Part shown: piece by piece, positions 1 through 9,265 of the stretch
Layout: every line of letters begins with the position of its first letter
Position numbering within the stretch: the first letter of the stretch is position 1
DNA from: Phascolarctos cinereus
Taxonomy: Eukaryota; Chordata; Mammalia; Diprotodontia; Phascolarctidae
Reading direction: 5' to 3'
Assembly (NCBI RefSeq): GCF_002099425.1
Contig: NW_018344004.1
Coordinates: forward strand, 1,151,501-1,215,500
DNA length: 64,000 nt
Notes under the pieces: generated by a model
What the model saw: only the letters and a program-made list of their open reading frames with translations
Database searches by the model: none
Told to the model about the DNA's origin: nothing
Translations under genes and position numbers: made by a program

Positions 1-63
1 CGTAGATAGAGCTCCTGAATCCAGATCCAGAGCTTTTTCCTCCCAAGAGAAAAAAAAAGTTTA

Positions 64-175
64 CATTTATATAATGCTTGAAGTTTATAAAACAACAATT
101 CTGTCATTTTATAAGTTTTATAAGACAGGTAATATGAATGTTGCCTCCATTTTACGGATGGAAAGATTGGTGTAT
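64..175 (-). mobile_element. MIR-family SINE fragment
   Basis: Read on the reverse strand this has the MIR order: a copy of the ATTTATATA-type 3' core, then the stretch around CTCCATTTTACGGATGGAAAG that corresponds to the MIR core box. It is heavily diverged and both ends are unclear. An L2 tail is a possible alternative for the left half. Confidence 0.5.
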
Positions 176-189
176 TTGGCAGCTCAGTG

Positions 190-705
190 TTTTTTGGACT
201 AGGTGTAAAAGTCACAATGACAAGAAAAAAATCTTTTTTTTCTCCAGAATAATTTTTTCTTGCAAAAACAAAACAAAACAACTTTGAGACAATGCAATTC
301 CATTGAATCAGCTACTAACCAACTCCAAGATTATTGAAATAACTTATTCATATGTAATTCGAGCTTGGGGACTTATAAACTGCTTGTGTATTAATTATGT
401 TCTAAAGTTCTCTTTAATAATTAATTTTCTATTTCTACCTAAGTTCATGTTTATCCATTTATATCATTTAAACTGACTGCCATGCAATCTCAACCTGCTA
501 GCTCAGTTGTCTGGAGTATCTATTAATGAGACCAGGATCACAATTAGGATGCATATGTGAACTTGCAAACTATATTTTCTAGATATGACATTCTATTTTC
601 TTACATGCGACCACTATATATCAGTACTTCAGAAAAAAAACACTTTATACAAAATAAAATCTTATTGTATAACTGGAGTCTGTATCATTAACCTAGCCAG
701 TCACA
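190..705. other. Unclassified AT-rich sequence
   Basis: I see no repeat family, exon-like frame or regulatory motif that I can support here. The only open frame begins at the right edge and runs into the adjacent TCTG repeat. Confidence 0.5.
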
Positions 706-710
706 CTGAA

Positions 711-925
711 AGTCTGTCTGTCTTCTATCTATTTCTCGGTCTCTGTCTCTCTGTCTCTGTCTCTGTCTCTGTCTCTGTCTTATCTTTCATCTATCTATTG
801 TTATCCATCTGTTTATAATATAGAGGTATCAATCAATTTATCTATAAATATATATCCATCATCTATCTGGAATTACCTATCTATATCTCTAGATAGGTAT
901 ATCCATCTTTTATCTATCTTTCATT
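711..925 (+). repeat. TCTG/TCTC microsatellite grading into imperfect TCTA
   Basis: Tandem TCTG and TCTC units up to about 785 are followed by a decayed TCTA array broken by AT-rich steps. The short open frame reading through it is alternating Ser/Val, a product of the repeat and not a gene. Confidence 0.9.
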
Positions 926-966
926 ATGAAGCTGATTGTGTATAAGATCACAAATAAGATCATAAA

Positions 967-1075
967 ACACAAGAGGTGAAAAGGTCACTGGATACATCCC
1001 TGTATAAAACCTTCACTTTATAAATAAGGAATTGGAAGCTCAGAAAAGCTAAGGAGCTTGCTTTTCTTAGTCTCC
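967..1075 (-). mobile_element. MIR/THER1-type SINE fragment
   Basis: The order AGAGGT, a CCCTGTAT-like step, CACTTTATAAATAAGGAA, then GCTCAGAAAAGCTAAGGAGCTTG follows the reverse MIR core (cons. CATTTTACAGATGAGGAAACTGAGGC and onward). Divergence is high and the ends are approximate. Confidence 0.6.
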
Positions 1076-1250
1076 ATTCCTCATTTGTAGTTAATAGCAT
1101 AAGCTTATTATCTAAGGTGTTCAATGTAATCATGGAGGAGGTTCAGTACAGGAAGTAAATTCAAGAGTAATTCCCTATATATGGTGAGGTCTTCTAAATT
1201 CTCCTATTTTCAGGTGACATTTTGCTAGTTGTATAAAGCCCCCAAACAGG

Positions 1251-1478
1251 GCAGAGCTTCATGTAACTAATGTCATTTGTTTTTCTTGACTTCTACCCCA
1301 TCCTTCTTTGCATTAAACCCAACAGAATAGTGCAGAGCTTCACATAACTAATGGCTTTCCAGACTTTTATTCCATCCTTATTTCCACTAAAAGCCCTGGA
1401 AGAATGCAGAGCTTCACCTTACTAATGGCACCTGATCCCTAGCTTCTAGTTCATTACTCTTTCCACTGCCTTCTTGAA
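1251..1478 (+). repeat. Three-unit tandem repeat, about 75-80 bp per unit
   Basis: Units begin at 1251, 1332 and 1406, each opening with GCAGAGCTTCA followed by a short variable step and ACTAATG. Each then carries a CTTCTA-like box, a CATCCTT/TTACTCTT box and a CATTAAA/CACTAAA box. The first two units are the most alike and the third is shorter and more diverged. I do not recognise the parent sequence. Confidence 0.75.
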
Positions 1479-1654
1479 AAAATTGTGTGCGTGCCATGTT
1501 TTAGTTATGTCAGGCAGTTTAATGGTATAGTTAAGTGGTCTAAAGGCAACAGGGGCTCTATTACATATAGGATCAGGGTGATAATCTGTGACTTATTGCC
1601 ATATCATCTATATTTGCATCCATAGCCATAGCTGTAATAGAGCATTTACTTTCT

Positions 1655-1990
1655 TTTCAACATTTACTAAGGGACTACCATGTGCAAGTCATGTGAGAGA
1701 TAGAAAGTGGGATAAGAAATAGACTCTTTTTCAAGCAACTTAGAATATTATACCTTGGAAAGACTGATAAATAAAGATACCAGGGAGAATGAGAAAAATT
1801 AAAAGCTGTGATATAGGCAAAGTGTTATGAGAATGATGATAACAAAGAAGTAATTTTCAGTTGAAAGGGTCGGGTAGACCCTTTGAGACTGCAACAGAAC
1901 TGGTATTTGAGAGAAGCAAGGGTCTTCAAGGTATAGTTATATTGGCTACTCAATATTCTGGCATGGGGGAAGTCATGAAAAAAAGAGGAG
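1655..1990 (-). mobile_element. L2 LINE 3' end, reverse
   Basis: The left part matches the reverse L2 tail: CAACATTTACTAAGGGACTACCATGTGCAAG is a diverged form of the CATTTATTAAGCACCTACTATGTGCCAGG segment. Sequence to the right keeps the purine-rich character of reverse L2 but is poorly preserved. Confidence 0.55.
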
Positions 1991-2082
1991 AGGGTAAGGT
2001 GAGAAGGGGTGAAAGTTGAAGATTAATTTAGTTTATGTGGAACATGTGATATGTAGCCATGGCTAAGTGAAAAAAGAGATGT

Positions 2083-2322
2083 TTTTAGAGCTTGGAAGAC
2101 CTGGGTTCAAGTCCTGCTTCTGACATGTCCTAATTGTGTGACCCTGAGTAAGTAATTTACATTTCAGTGTTCTAGGAAACTCCGCAACACTCTCATCTGC
2201 AAAGGAGGTCCTAGAACAACATTGGCAGAGATAGGTTCCCACTAGGAAATTTCAATGATATTAATATAAAACTCAATTTCATGAAATAAATATCAAAGAA
2301 ACTACAGGTCTAGTCTCTACCC
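2083..2322 (+). mobile_element. Marsupial tRNA-headed SINE, second family
   Basis: The head GACCTGGGTTCAAGTCCTG plus TGTGTGACCCTGAG is a tRNA-like B-box region. It is followed by a tail that differs from MIR: a CAGTGTTCTAGG box, a CATTGGCAGAGA box, and an end near CTACAGGTCTAGTC. The same tail is seen alone at 52785-52945. An insertion or decay separates the last two boxes. Confidence 0.75.
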
Positions 2323-2454
2323 TTTTCTGACCTAAAACAAAGTAAAATTAGTTAAGGCTACATAGAGACGTTGGAGTTAGTTTGTGAAACAATTTAAATA
2401 CCAAGATCAGAAATCCAGACTTTCATGTAGATAATGGGAATCATTCAAGATTAT

Positions 2455-3190
2455 TGAGTCATGAAGTGACATCAGATGATTCTTTATGCAAATTATTTGG
2501 GTAGTGCTGTGAAGATTGTATTAAAGAGGAAATAAACTGGAACAATGAAAACTAGTTATGAATCTGTTATAAGAAACTAGTCAAGAAGAAAAGAGGGCTT
2601 AAAGTTGGGGTGTTGGAGTGGCCAGGATAAGATGGGTGTGGAAGGTGTGGGGGAAGTAGAATTGACAGAACTTAGCACTGATTGGATATGTAGGTTGGGG
2701 GTTAAGAAAGACTCAAAAATAATTCTGAGATTCAAGGTCTGGATGAATGGGGAATTAGGAGTACCATCAACAGAAACAGAGAAGGTGAGAGAAGGCAGGT
2801 TGTGGGAGATGAAAAATTCAGCTTGAAAATGTTGATTTTGAAGTATCAGTAGTAGTGTCAGTAGCGACAGAAACATGAAAATAGAACTCTGGTAGAAAAT
2901 TGAGAATAAAGAAGTATATCTAGGAATCTTGTTCTTATAGGTGATAATTTAACCTAAGGAATGGATGAGATACCTCAAAGGTGGATAGTGTACTGATAGA
3001 AAAGGCCTAAAGGACCTTGGGGGAAAACCTATATTCAAATGGTGGAAGAAGGAAAGGAAAGGAAAGGAAGAAGGAAAAGAAAAAGAGGAATGGTCACAAT
3101 GGTAAAAGTGTAACTAGAAAGACTCATATCAAAGTAATTATGGTCAAAGATGTTATCTAGAAGGAGTGGAGGGTGGTCCATAGTGTTAAA
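2455..3190 (-). mobile_element. L2 LINE, C-terminal ORF2 region, reverse
   Basis: The reverse strand encodes a recognisable but decayed L2 reverse-transcriptase C-terminal stretch, with peptides such as FSVSVDGTPNSPF and NLRIIFESFLTPNLHIQS over about 99 codons (2577-2876). The segments follow L2 order over about 0.7 kb. It is truncated at both ends, interrupted on the right by a MIR, and non-functional. Confidence 0.8.
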
Positions 3191-3192
3191 GG

Positions 3193-3318
3193 AGGAAGCA
3201 TGGAATAGTAGAAAGAAGGCTTAGACTTGCAGTCTTCATGAATTACTAAATGGATGATCAGAAGCAAATTGCTTACTCTCTCTGACTCTAGATTGCTTCA
3301 CTTGAAAAATGGGGAGAA
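3193..3318 (+). mobile_element. MIR SINE
   Basis: The GGAATAGTAGAAAGAAGGCTTAGACTTG head, a GCAAATTGCTTACTCTC step and CACTTGAAAAATGGGGA follow the MIR consensus in forward order. The copy is old and sits between a reverse L2 and a reverse SINE. Confidence 0.7.
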
Positions 3319-3321
3319 AGG

Positions 3322-3550
3322 TTCATGTTGATGTTCAGTTGCATCAGACCCTTTGTGACCCCACTTGAAATTTTCTTGACAAAAATACTAGAGTGGTTTG
3401 TCATTTCCTTCTCTAGCTCATTTTGCAGCTGAGGAAACTAAACCAGGGTCACATAGCTAGTATCTGTGGGTCTGAGGTTGGATTTAAACTCGGGTTTTAC
3501 TGACTCCAGGTCCAGAGCACTATATAGTGCACCATGCAGCTGGCTCTGAA
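3322..3550 (-). mobile_element. WSINE1/Mar1-type SINE, reverse
   Basis: Reverse copy in full order. It begins with the tail (TTCAGTTGCATCAGACCC), then TTTGTGACCCCACTTGAAAT, the CTTGACAAAAATACTAGAG box, TTCTCTAGCTCATTTTGCAG, the TAGTATCTGTGG step and the tRNA-like head to about 3548. It is close to full length and diverged. Confidence 0.85.
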
Positions 3551-3755
3551 AAATTGATCGCTGGAGGAAATGGTAGGGGCTAGGAAAGGGTAGGGGCTCA
3601 GATACAATGTAGTTTTTGGATTGAGAAGAAAGCTCCATTGGGAGAGTGATTGAAGACATATGAAAGAGAAGAGACAATTGACAATGTAAGATCAGTGAAG
3701 ACATGGTAGAGGATGGCATCCAAGGTATGAGTCAAGAGTTTGCTTTTCCCCGGGT
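3551..3755 (-). mobile_element. Probable L2 continuation, reverse
   Basis: Purine-rich sequence including GAAGACATATGAAAGAGAAGAG resembles an internal reverse L2 segment. It may be the other side of the L2 at 2455-3190 split by the MIR and SINE. The similarity is weak and this is mainly an inference from context. Confidence 0.35.
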
Positions 3756-3769
3756 TATACCCGATGGTA

Positions 3770-4012
3770 AGAATGTACTTTCTCCTCACCTCTGCTTTTC
3801 AGAAAACATAATTTCTTTCAGAAAGCTCAGCTCAAGAGTCACCTCCTTCATGAGGACATTCTTGATCCTCCTAGTGTTTAGTGTCTCTTTATCCCCCCAA
3901 ATTACCCTTTATTTATTTTTTATAATATTATTTGTATGTTATATGTGTATATATGTATATACATACATACATATGTATATACATACATACATACATATAT
4001 ATATGTATATAT

Positions 4013-4044
<32 letters not shown>

Positions 4045-4170
4045 AAACATTTGACTTCACAGATAGAATATAAGTTCCTTGAGAGCAGTGACTTTTTCAT
4101 TTTTGCCTTAGCATCTCCAATATCCAGTACAGTAGCCAATACATAACAGGAACTTAATTGACTGAAATTT
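3770..4170 (+). mobile_element. L2 LINE 3' end with an internal microsatellite
   Basis: Forward L2 end: CTCAAGAGTCACCTCCTTCA, CCCCCCAAATTACCCTTTAT, then after a microsatellite ATAAGTTCCTTGAGAGCAG, TTTTGCCTTAGCATCTCCAA and the final AACTTAATTGACTG. These boxes match the known L2 3' untranslated order. The AT-rich array at 3925-4045 occupies the place where L2 normally has a short TATATAT-like stretch. Confidence 0.85.
3925..4045 (+). repeat. TATATG/TACATA/TA microsatellite
   Basis: Alternating TATATG, TACATACA and pure TA units. Open frames on both strands here read as Ile/Tyr/His repeats and are artefacts of the array. Confidence 0.95.
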
Positions 4171-4329
4171 ATTGGAGGAGTGCCAACCTATTCCCCTCAA
4201 ACTCAGTTTTAAACAGACAGAATGGCTCAGACCATTAAGACATTTAGAGGGGAAATGACGGTGTAAAGTAGGAGATTTAGGAGCCAAAGTTGTGGTACTT
4301 TAAGAAGATAGAGGATTATATTACATATT

Positions 4330-4455
4330 CCATTCCATTCCATTTAATTAAACAAAAATGAATGATCTACTACCTGCAAAGCTCTTAGGTAGGCACTGAG
4401 GATAAAAAGACAAAATGGAATGTTCCCTTACTTCTAGGAGCTAACATACATTCTC
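4330..4455 (-). mobile_element. L2 or MIR 3' tail, reverse
   Basis: AATGAATGATCTACTACCTGCAAAGCTCTTAGGTAGGCACTGAGGATA and TTACTTCTAGGAGCTAACAT correspond, box by box, to the reverse L2 tail. Only the last 120 bp are present. Confidence 0.6.
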
Positions 4456-4554
4456 AGCAATCTGGAACTATCCAGAATAGCATATTCCTCAGGATGTCAG
4501 ATAGATACGAATTTACAGTTGTCTATTAGAGTCTTTTCTAGCATTCCCTTGATC

Positions 4555-4745
4555 TGGTATTTAAAGCTTGTATTATTATTTAATGTTTCACTAGCTCATG
4601 CCTTGTTTCTGCCACTGAACTGTAAGCTTCCCAAAGAGAGAGATCATGTCCTATCCTTTGTATTGTTTTGCAACATCATATAGCACCTACCAGGTCTGCA
4701 TTAGCCTTGTGAATGGCTGGATAATTCACAGTTAAGTAAATACAT
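4555..4745 (+). mobile_element. L2 LINE 3' tail
   Basis: The boxes GAACTGTAAGCTTCCCAAAGAG, CCTTTGTATTGTTTTGCAAC and ATAGCACCTACCAGG follow the forward L2 3' tail. Diverged and truncated on the left. Confidence 0.65.
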
Positions 4746-5065
4746 ATTCTAAAATTACTTACTTTTGCACTACACATTTCTTTGAAGTCATATATCCATA
4801 TAATGTCCAGTCAAAACTTAGTAGAATAAGAATTGGTATTGATATGTTTTTTTAGAGCTGAATTATAAAAGTAATAGAAAAATAGATGCTACCCATTCAG
4901 AAACCAGTCCCTTGAAGGTTATCTAGCCAGCATCTGAAGGACATTGCTAATAGACAAGATTACCCAAATCCTCAGGTTACATGCTGTTTGATCTCAAATA
5001 GAACTTTACCCAACTAGGAGACCTTACCAACAGGATCCAGTCTAACCTCTGTTTTGGAACCTTCT
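4746..5065. other. Unclassified sequence
   Basis: No repeat family, coding frame or motif that I can support. Confidence 0.4.
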
Positions 5066-5437
5066 GTTAGAATTTAGGGTGACCTAGGGTGCTTATGAAG
5101 GAGAAAACCAACCAGTGAATTCTGGGTGGAGATGGAGTCTTTTGCCCAGATTGCTGGAGGGGTCTAAGTCTAGTGATTAGGTCATACTCTCTGCAGGAGG
5201 AACTAAAGACTTTTTGCCCACCCCTCATTGATTGTTAACCAATCACAGTTAATTTCTATCCTCAGGTGCACCCTCTTTTCCAAAGGGTTTTTAAGCAATC
5301 AGAGTCCCCCAAGATTCATCTTTGGTTTATAGAGAAAGCCAAATGATCACCCTTTTATTAATCATTTGTTAGTCATAATTAATAAAATGATTAATTACCC
5401 AGAAATTATGCTTCTTTGACTTTTCATTTATCACAGT
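5066..5437 (+). mobile_element. Probable solo LTR of an endogenous retrovirus
   Basis: A block opening TGTTAGAATTTAGGGTGACC that differs in texture from its flanks. It has a CCAAT box (about 5239), a weak TATA-like site (about 5326), an AATAAA signal (5381-5386) and a pyrimidine-rich end near ATCACA. That order is typical of U3-R-U5. I could not find a clean flanking duplication, so the right end and the family are uncertain. It looks like an old solo LTR with no internal region. Confidence 0.45.
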
Positions 5438-5461
5438 ACAAACAAGATAGCAAGTGTTCTG

Positions 5462-6075
5462 GTTTATTGAATTAGGGTTGGGGAACACAAGATAGCTGAT
5501 AGATGGATTGTACTGAAGAGATTTGAGGCAGGAAGGCTGACCAGCAGGCTATTGCAGCAGTCCAGGCATGAGGTCATGATGGCCTGGACCAGGATGGTGG
5601 CAGTACTAGAGGAAAGAAGGGAACATATAGCAGAGATGTTGATAAAAAACAATTGATAAGACTTAGCAAGAGATTGGATATGGATGGTGAGGGAGTGATG
5701 AATAGAGATATTGCCTTGCTTGTGAACCTGAGTAACCAGGAGGATGGTTGTAGCCTTGACTGTAATGGGCAAGTTAGTAAGAGTGCAATGTTTTGGAGGA
5801 AAGTTACTTAATTTCATTTTAGAAACATTGAGTTTAAAATGCGCATGATTGGAGCAGGTAGGTGGTGCAGTGCATAGAGCACCGGCCCTGGATTCAGGAC
5901 AACCTGACTTCAAATCCGGCCTCAGACACATAACACTTACTAGTTGTGTGACCCTGGGCAAGTCACTTAACGCCATTGCCTAACCAAAAAATAATACTAA
6001 TACTAATACTAATACTAATAATAATAAAATGTGCGTGGTTTGAGATGTCCAATAGACAAATGGATAAGTCAAGGA
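5462..6075 (-). mobile_element. L2 LINE, ORF2 C-terminal part, reverse, split by a SINE
   Basis: The reverse strand keeps a readable L2 reverse-transcriptase C-terminus: SLAKSYQLFFINISAI, STATILVQAIMTSCLDCCNS and LLVSLPASNLFS are close to the family pattern. A SINE at 5851-6028 interrupts it and the L2 resumes at GTGAGATGTCCAATAG-like sequence near 6035. The 170-codon open frame at 5464-5976 is a chance join of SINE and L2 sequence. Confidence 0.85.
5851..6028 (+). mobile_element. tRNA-headed marsupial SINE, AAT-repeat tail
   Basis: Complete head: GGAGCAGGTAGGTGGTGCAG, TAGAGCACCGGCCCTGGATT, TCAAATCCGGCCTCAGACAC, GTGTGACCCTGGGCAAGTCA. It lacks the MIR-like middle and ends in an A-run followed by ACTAAT and AAT units. 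The flanks carry a diverged duplication: AAAATGCGCATGATT on the left (about 5837-5850) and AAAATGTGCGTGGTT on the right (about 6027-6040). It is inserted into the surrounding L2. Confidence 0.9.
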
Positions 6076-6119
6076 TAGATTTCTTTTAAATAAAAGACAA
6101 AATTGGGACAATAAAAATT

Positions 6120-6310
6120 AGAAGTAGGATAATATAATGGCAAAAAGATAAATTTGGAGTCAGAAAAATCTGACTTTTGATCTTGCTTCTGCTACTCAGT
6201 TGCTGTATGGCATTTGCAACATTACTGTCTTCTCTCTGGCCCTCAGTTTTCTTGTCAATAAAATGAAGGAACTAATACAGGTGATCACCAAGGTCTCTTA
6301 AAGCTTTAAA
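6120..6310 (+). mobile_element. MIR/THER1 SINE
   Basis: Forward copy: ATAATATAATGGCAAAAAGA, TTTGGAGTCAGAAAAATCTG, CTTGCTTCTGCTACTCAGTT, CCTCAGTTTTCTTGTCAATA, AAAATGAAGGAACTAATACA and a CACCAAGGTCTCTTAAAGCT end. Nearly full length. Confidence 0.85.
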
Positions 6311-6364
6311 TTCTTAAAACTTTAAATTAAATGACAAAACATTTGTGACTTCTTTACATTTTTC

Positions 6365-7290
6365 ATGTTGGTCCCTTCCTTTTCATTCCCACAGGGATTT
6401 TCTCATTTCAAGGACTTCATTTTAACCTCATCTTGGATTGTTGCCATAACATTCTAGTTGGTCCCCCAACTTTCAGTCTCTCTGTCTCTAGTCCTCCCCC
6501 CTTAAGTCCCCACCCAACCTATACCTTGTGGCCACATTAATTTTCCCCAAAAAGGGACTCTGGTTGTGTTATACACAGGTTCACAATTTTTTTCACTAAC
6601 TTCCCTTCCTTCCCTTCCCATCTGCCTTCATTGTCTATAGAAGGAAATTATTTTATTTTATGTAGTATTTAAGTTCCTCTGCAAACCAGTAGTAGCCCAT
6701 TATTCCCATTTTATCTATCACTACTTCTATAAAGATATTTTCCACTCCAAGGCCACTGGACTCTTGAAAATGCCATACTTTTCTACTTTTGCATCTTTGC
6801 TTGTGCAGACATAGATATTCTTTCATCTGGAGTGTCCTCTGCCCCCAGTTGACCTGAAAATCAAACCTATTTACCTGTCTATAGGCAGCTAAGTAGTTCA
6901 GTGCATTGAATGTTAGGACTGCTATCAGGAATTTCTGAATTCAAATTTATCCATAGATACTTTCTCACTCTGTGATTCTGGTCAAGTAATTTAGCTGCTT
7001 CCTGCCTCAATTTCTTCAACTGTGAAATGGAGATAATATTCCCTACCTCCCAGGATCAAGGATCAATTGAGGCATTCGTAAAGCACTTAGCATAGTGCCT
7101 GGAACATAGTAGGAGCTTCATAAATGCTTGTCCCCTTATTTTCCCTATTCTTCAAAGCCCAGGTCAAAAGCAACCTCTTCCATGAAGTCTTTTTTGTGTC
7201 CTCTAGAAACAAAGATAGAGCTAATATATTAAGAGAAGACACTGTTTTATTTCTATTTGTATCTCTCATGACATCCAGTGCAGAATTAAT
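6365..7290 (+). mobile_element. L2 LINE 3' half, split by a THER1 SINE
   Basis: Forward L2 3' region with boxes TTGGATTGTTGCCATAACAT, TGCATCTTTGCTTGTGCAGA and GGAGTGTCCTCTGCCCCCAG, interrupted at about 6883. It resumes at CTTCAAAGCCCAGGTCAAAA, CCATGAAGTCTTTTTTGTGT and the ACTGTTTTATTTCTATTTG tail. The left boundary is approximate. Confidence 0.75.
6883..7135 (+). mobile_element. THER1/MIR-type SINE inserted in L2
   Basis: GGCAGCTAAGTAGTTCAGTG head, TTCTGAATTCAAATTTATCC, GTGATTCTGGTCAAGTAATT, CAACTGTGAAATGGAGATAA, ATTGAGGCATTCGTAAAGCA, CTTAGCATAGTGCCTGGAAC and a final CATAAATGCTTG. Essentially full length, and L2 sequence continues on both sides. Confidence 0.85.
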
Positions 7291-7401
7291 GGAAGAATAA
7301 GTTCCTCAGGGAAATTACTTTGTCATGTACTTCTTTTCTTTCCCTCAATATGTATAGCCAAATTTGGGGCACAGAGTAGACATTTAAAAATACTTGTTCA
7401 A
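7291..7401 (+). mobile_element. L2 3' tail, left part (continues at 7883)
   Basis: CCCTCAATATGTATAGCCAA and GGGGCACAGAGTAGACATTT match an L2 tail. It is cut at 7401 by an L1 and continues at 7883-7925 with TTCAATTGACTTGAATTGAA. Confidence 0.6.
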
Positions 7402-7882
7402 ATTGTGGTACTTGAGACGGAATATTATTTTTCTGTAAGAAATGATGACAGGGTGCTTTCAGAAAAACCTGGGAAGACTTACATGAACTGATGCAAAGGG
7501 GAATGAACAGAACCAGGATAGCATTGTACACAGCAACGGCTATATGGTATGATGATCAAGTGTGAATGATCAGCAATACTATCATCCAAGATAAGACCAA
7601 AGAACTTGGGACAAAAATTGCTATCTACTTCCAGAGAAAGAACTGGTAGAGTCTGAATGCAGTTTGAAGAGTACTTTAAAAGCTTTCTTTGTTATTCTTG
7701 ATATTTTGGGGTAGTGTCTGGGGGTTTTTTTGGACAACAAAGCTAATATGGAATTTTTTGTATGACTGCACATGTACAATCTATATAAATTTGCTTGCCT
7801 TCTCAAGGAGGGGGAAGGGGAAGGAGGGTGAACTCGAAAACAAAAGAATGTTAAACAATTTTTGATAAATGATTGAGAAAAA
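7402..7882 (+). mobile_element. L1 LINE 3' end, 5'-truncated, with a 22-bp target-site duplication
   Basis: Marsupial L1 end: the end of ORF2 (around AAACCTGGGAAGACTTACAT, GAACTGATGCAAAG), then the CTTCCAGAGAAAGAACTGGT box, CACATGTACAATCTATATAA and a GGGGAAGGGGAAGGAGGG 3' end. It is flanked by 22-bp direct repeats, left 7380-7401 and right 7883-7904, with one mismatch. This is a clean LINE-machinery insertion of only the last 480 bp, in the tail of an L2. Confidence 0.93.
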
Positions 7883-7925
7883 ACATTTAAAAATACTCGT
7901 TCAATTGACTTGAATTGAATTGGCA

Positions 7926-8261
7926 CAGGCTATCAGGTAAAGTAGATTTTCATTTTTTTATAAATAATGTGTTGACTCATTTTGTAGATAGATTATATCA
8001 TATCTTTGGCATTGTCAAATGCTGCAATCTGCTTCTAGTTAGAAGAAATATATAACTGATTATTTAATATATAATCAGCAGTCTTGAGAAACAGGGAAAA
8101 AACCATTCCCATTTAATTATAAACATGAAAGTAATATGTTTTCTGGTATGTCAACCCACTGTGGGCCAGACTGTTGGAAGAACTTAACCAACTAAAGGGG
8201 AATTCCATTATTCTGTGGTTGTACTAATATCCTATTCTGGTGATTCCCATCCTTTGGGGAA
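7926..8261. other. Unclassified AT-rich sequence
   Basis: Nothing supported. A small inverted repeat, CTGATTAT and ATAATCAG around a 7-bp spacer at about 8056-8078, is within what AT-rich DNA produces by chance. Confidence 0.4.
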
Positions 8262-8273
8262 GTGTGTATGTGC

Positions 8274-8309
<36 letters not shown>

Positions 8310-8342
8310 ATGTGTGTGTGTGTGTTGCGTGTGTGTGTGTGA
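8262..8342 (+). repeat. TG microsatellite
   Basis: TG dinucleotides with occasional GC and CA changes. Open frames on both strands (Cys/Val and Thr/His repeats) derive from it. Confidence 0.97.
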
Positions 8343-8434
8343 TACTTTCCTAAAAGTGCTATGGAGAATATATTCATTTTGTTTTATAATTAATGAGGAC
8401 CTTTTAGGCTGCTATTGAAGTAGCTCAAATGAGT

Positions 8435-8875
8435 AGTATCTAGGGCCTCTATGAAACCGATGGTATTGGGAATTGAAAGGAAGGAAATAAGGGAGGTACA
8501 AGGTATGAGAGTTAAGAGTAAGGGCTATTTCTAGCTGGAGGAATTCAGTATAGAATTCATCAAAGAGATGGCTGCAGAGTTGGGCTTTAGAGTTTGGGCA
8601 AGAGTCCAAGAGATAAAACTGAAAGAAGAGCACATCAAGAGTTTAGATAATGAAAAATAGCTAAGTTTACTTGGAATGTAAGTTATGCAAAGAGGAATAA
8701 GCAGCATAAGTCTGAAAATGTAAGTTGTGGACAAATTATGGAGGGCTTCCAATTTCAGACTGATGATATTGTATTTCATAGACAATAGAGAGTATTGAAG
8801 GATTTTTAATTGAGGACAATAAAATGATCAGAGATGTTCATTAAGAAGAATATTTGGGAAGCAGTATGTAGGCTA
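8435..8875 (-). mobile_element. L2 LINE, ORF2 C-terminal end, reverse
   Basis: The reverse strand encodes SLKLEALHNLSTTYIF, LSYFSLSKLL and similar peptides matching the end of L2 ORF2. On the forward strand GACAAATTATGGAGGGCTTC and GTATTGAAGGATTTTTAATT are in the normal reverse-L2 order. The right side passes directly into a microsatellite at the point where L2 has a short GAGAGAGAC tract. Confidence 0.8.
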
Positions 8876-9105
8876 GATGAGAGAAACAGAGAGACAGACA
8901 CAGACAGAGAGACAGACAGAAAGACAAACAGAAAGACAGAAACAGACAGACAGACAGTGAAATAGAGAGAATAAGACAGAGAGGAAGAGAGACACACAGA
9001 GACAGACAGAAGACAGAGAGAGTGATAGAAAGAGATAACAAGAAACAAACAATGAGAGAGACAGACACAAATACACAGAGATGAAGACACACACACACAC
9101 AGAGG

Positions 9106-9170
<65 letters not shown>
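8876..9170 (+). repeat. GACA/GAGA microsatellite ending in pure AG
   Basis: About 230 bp of imperfect GACA, GAAA and GAGA units, then an uninterrupted AG tract at 9111-9170. Long reverse frames here read Ser/Leu/Cys/Val and are products of the repeat. Confidence 0.97.
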
Positions 9171-9173
<3 letters not shown>

Positions 9174-9265
9174 TTTCAGCAGTGTGATGAAGAAATTTAG
9201 ACTACCTGGTAAGCAGGTGGTAAGGTAGTAGAGGAAGTATATGCAAACTTCCCTTTCAAGATGGT

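Noticed and set aside
3703-4146. 147-codon forward open frame
   Set aside because: It runs through a TA/CATA microsatellite inside an L2 tail; the Ile/Tyr/His run is repeat-derived.
5851-5960. tRNA gene suggested by A/B-box-like sequence
   Set aside because: It is the head of a dispersed SINE; the cloverleaf is not complete and the same sequence recurs at many sites here.
8056-8078. Palindrome CTGATTAT...ATAATCAG as a transposon or operator
   Set aside because: Arms of 8 bp in AT-rich DNA are expected by chance and nothing else supports an element.
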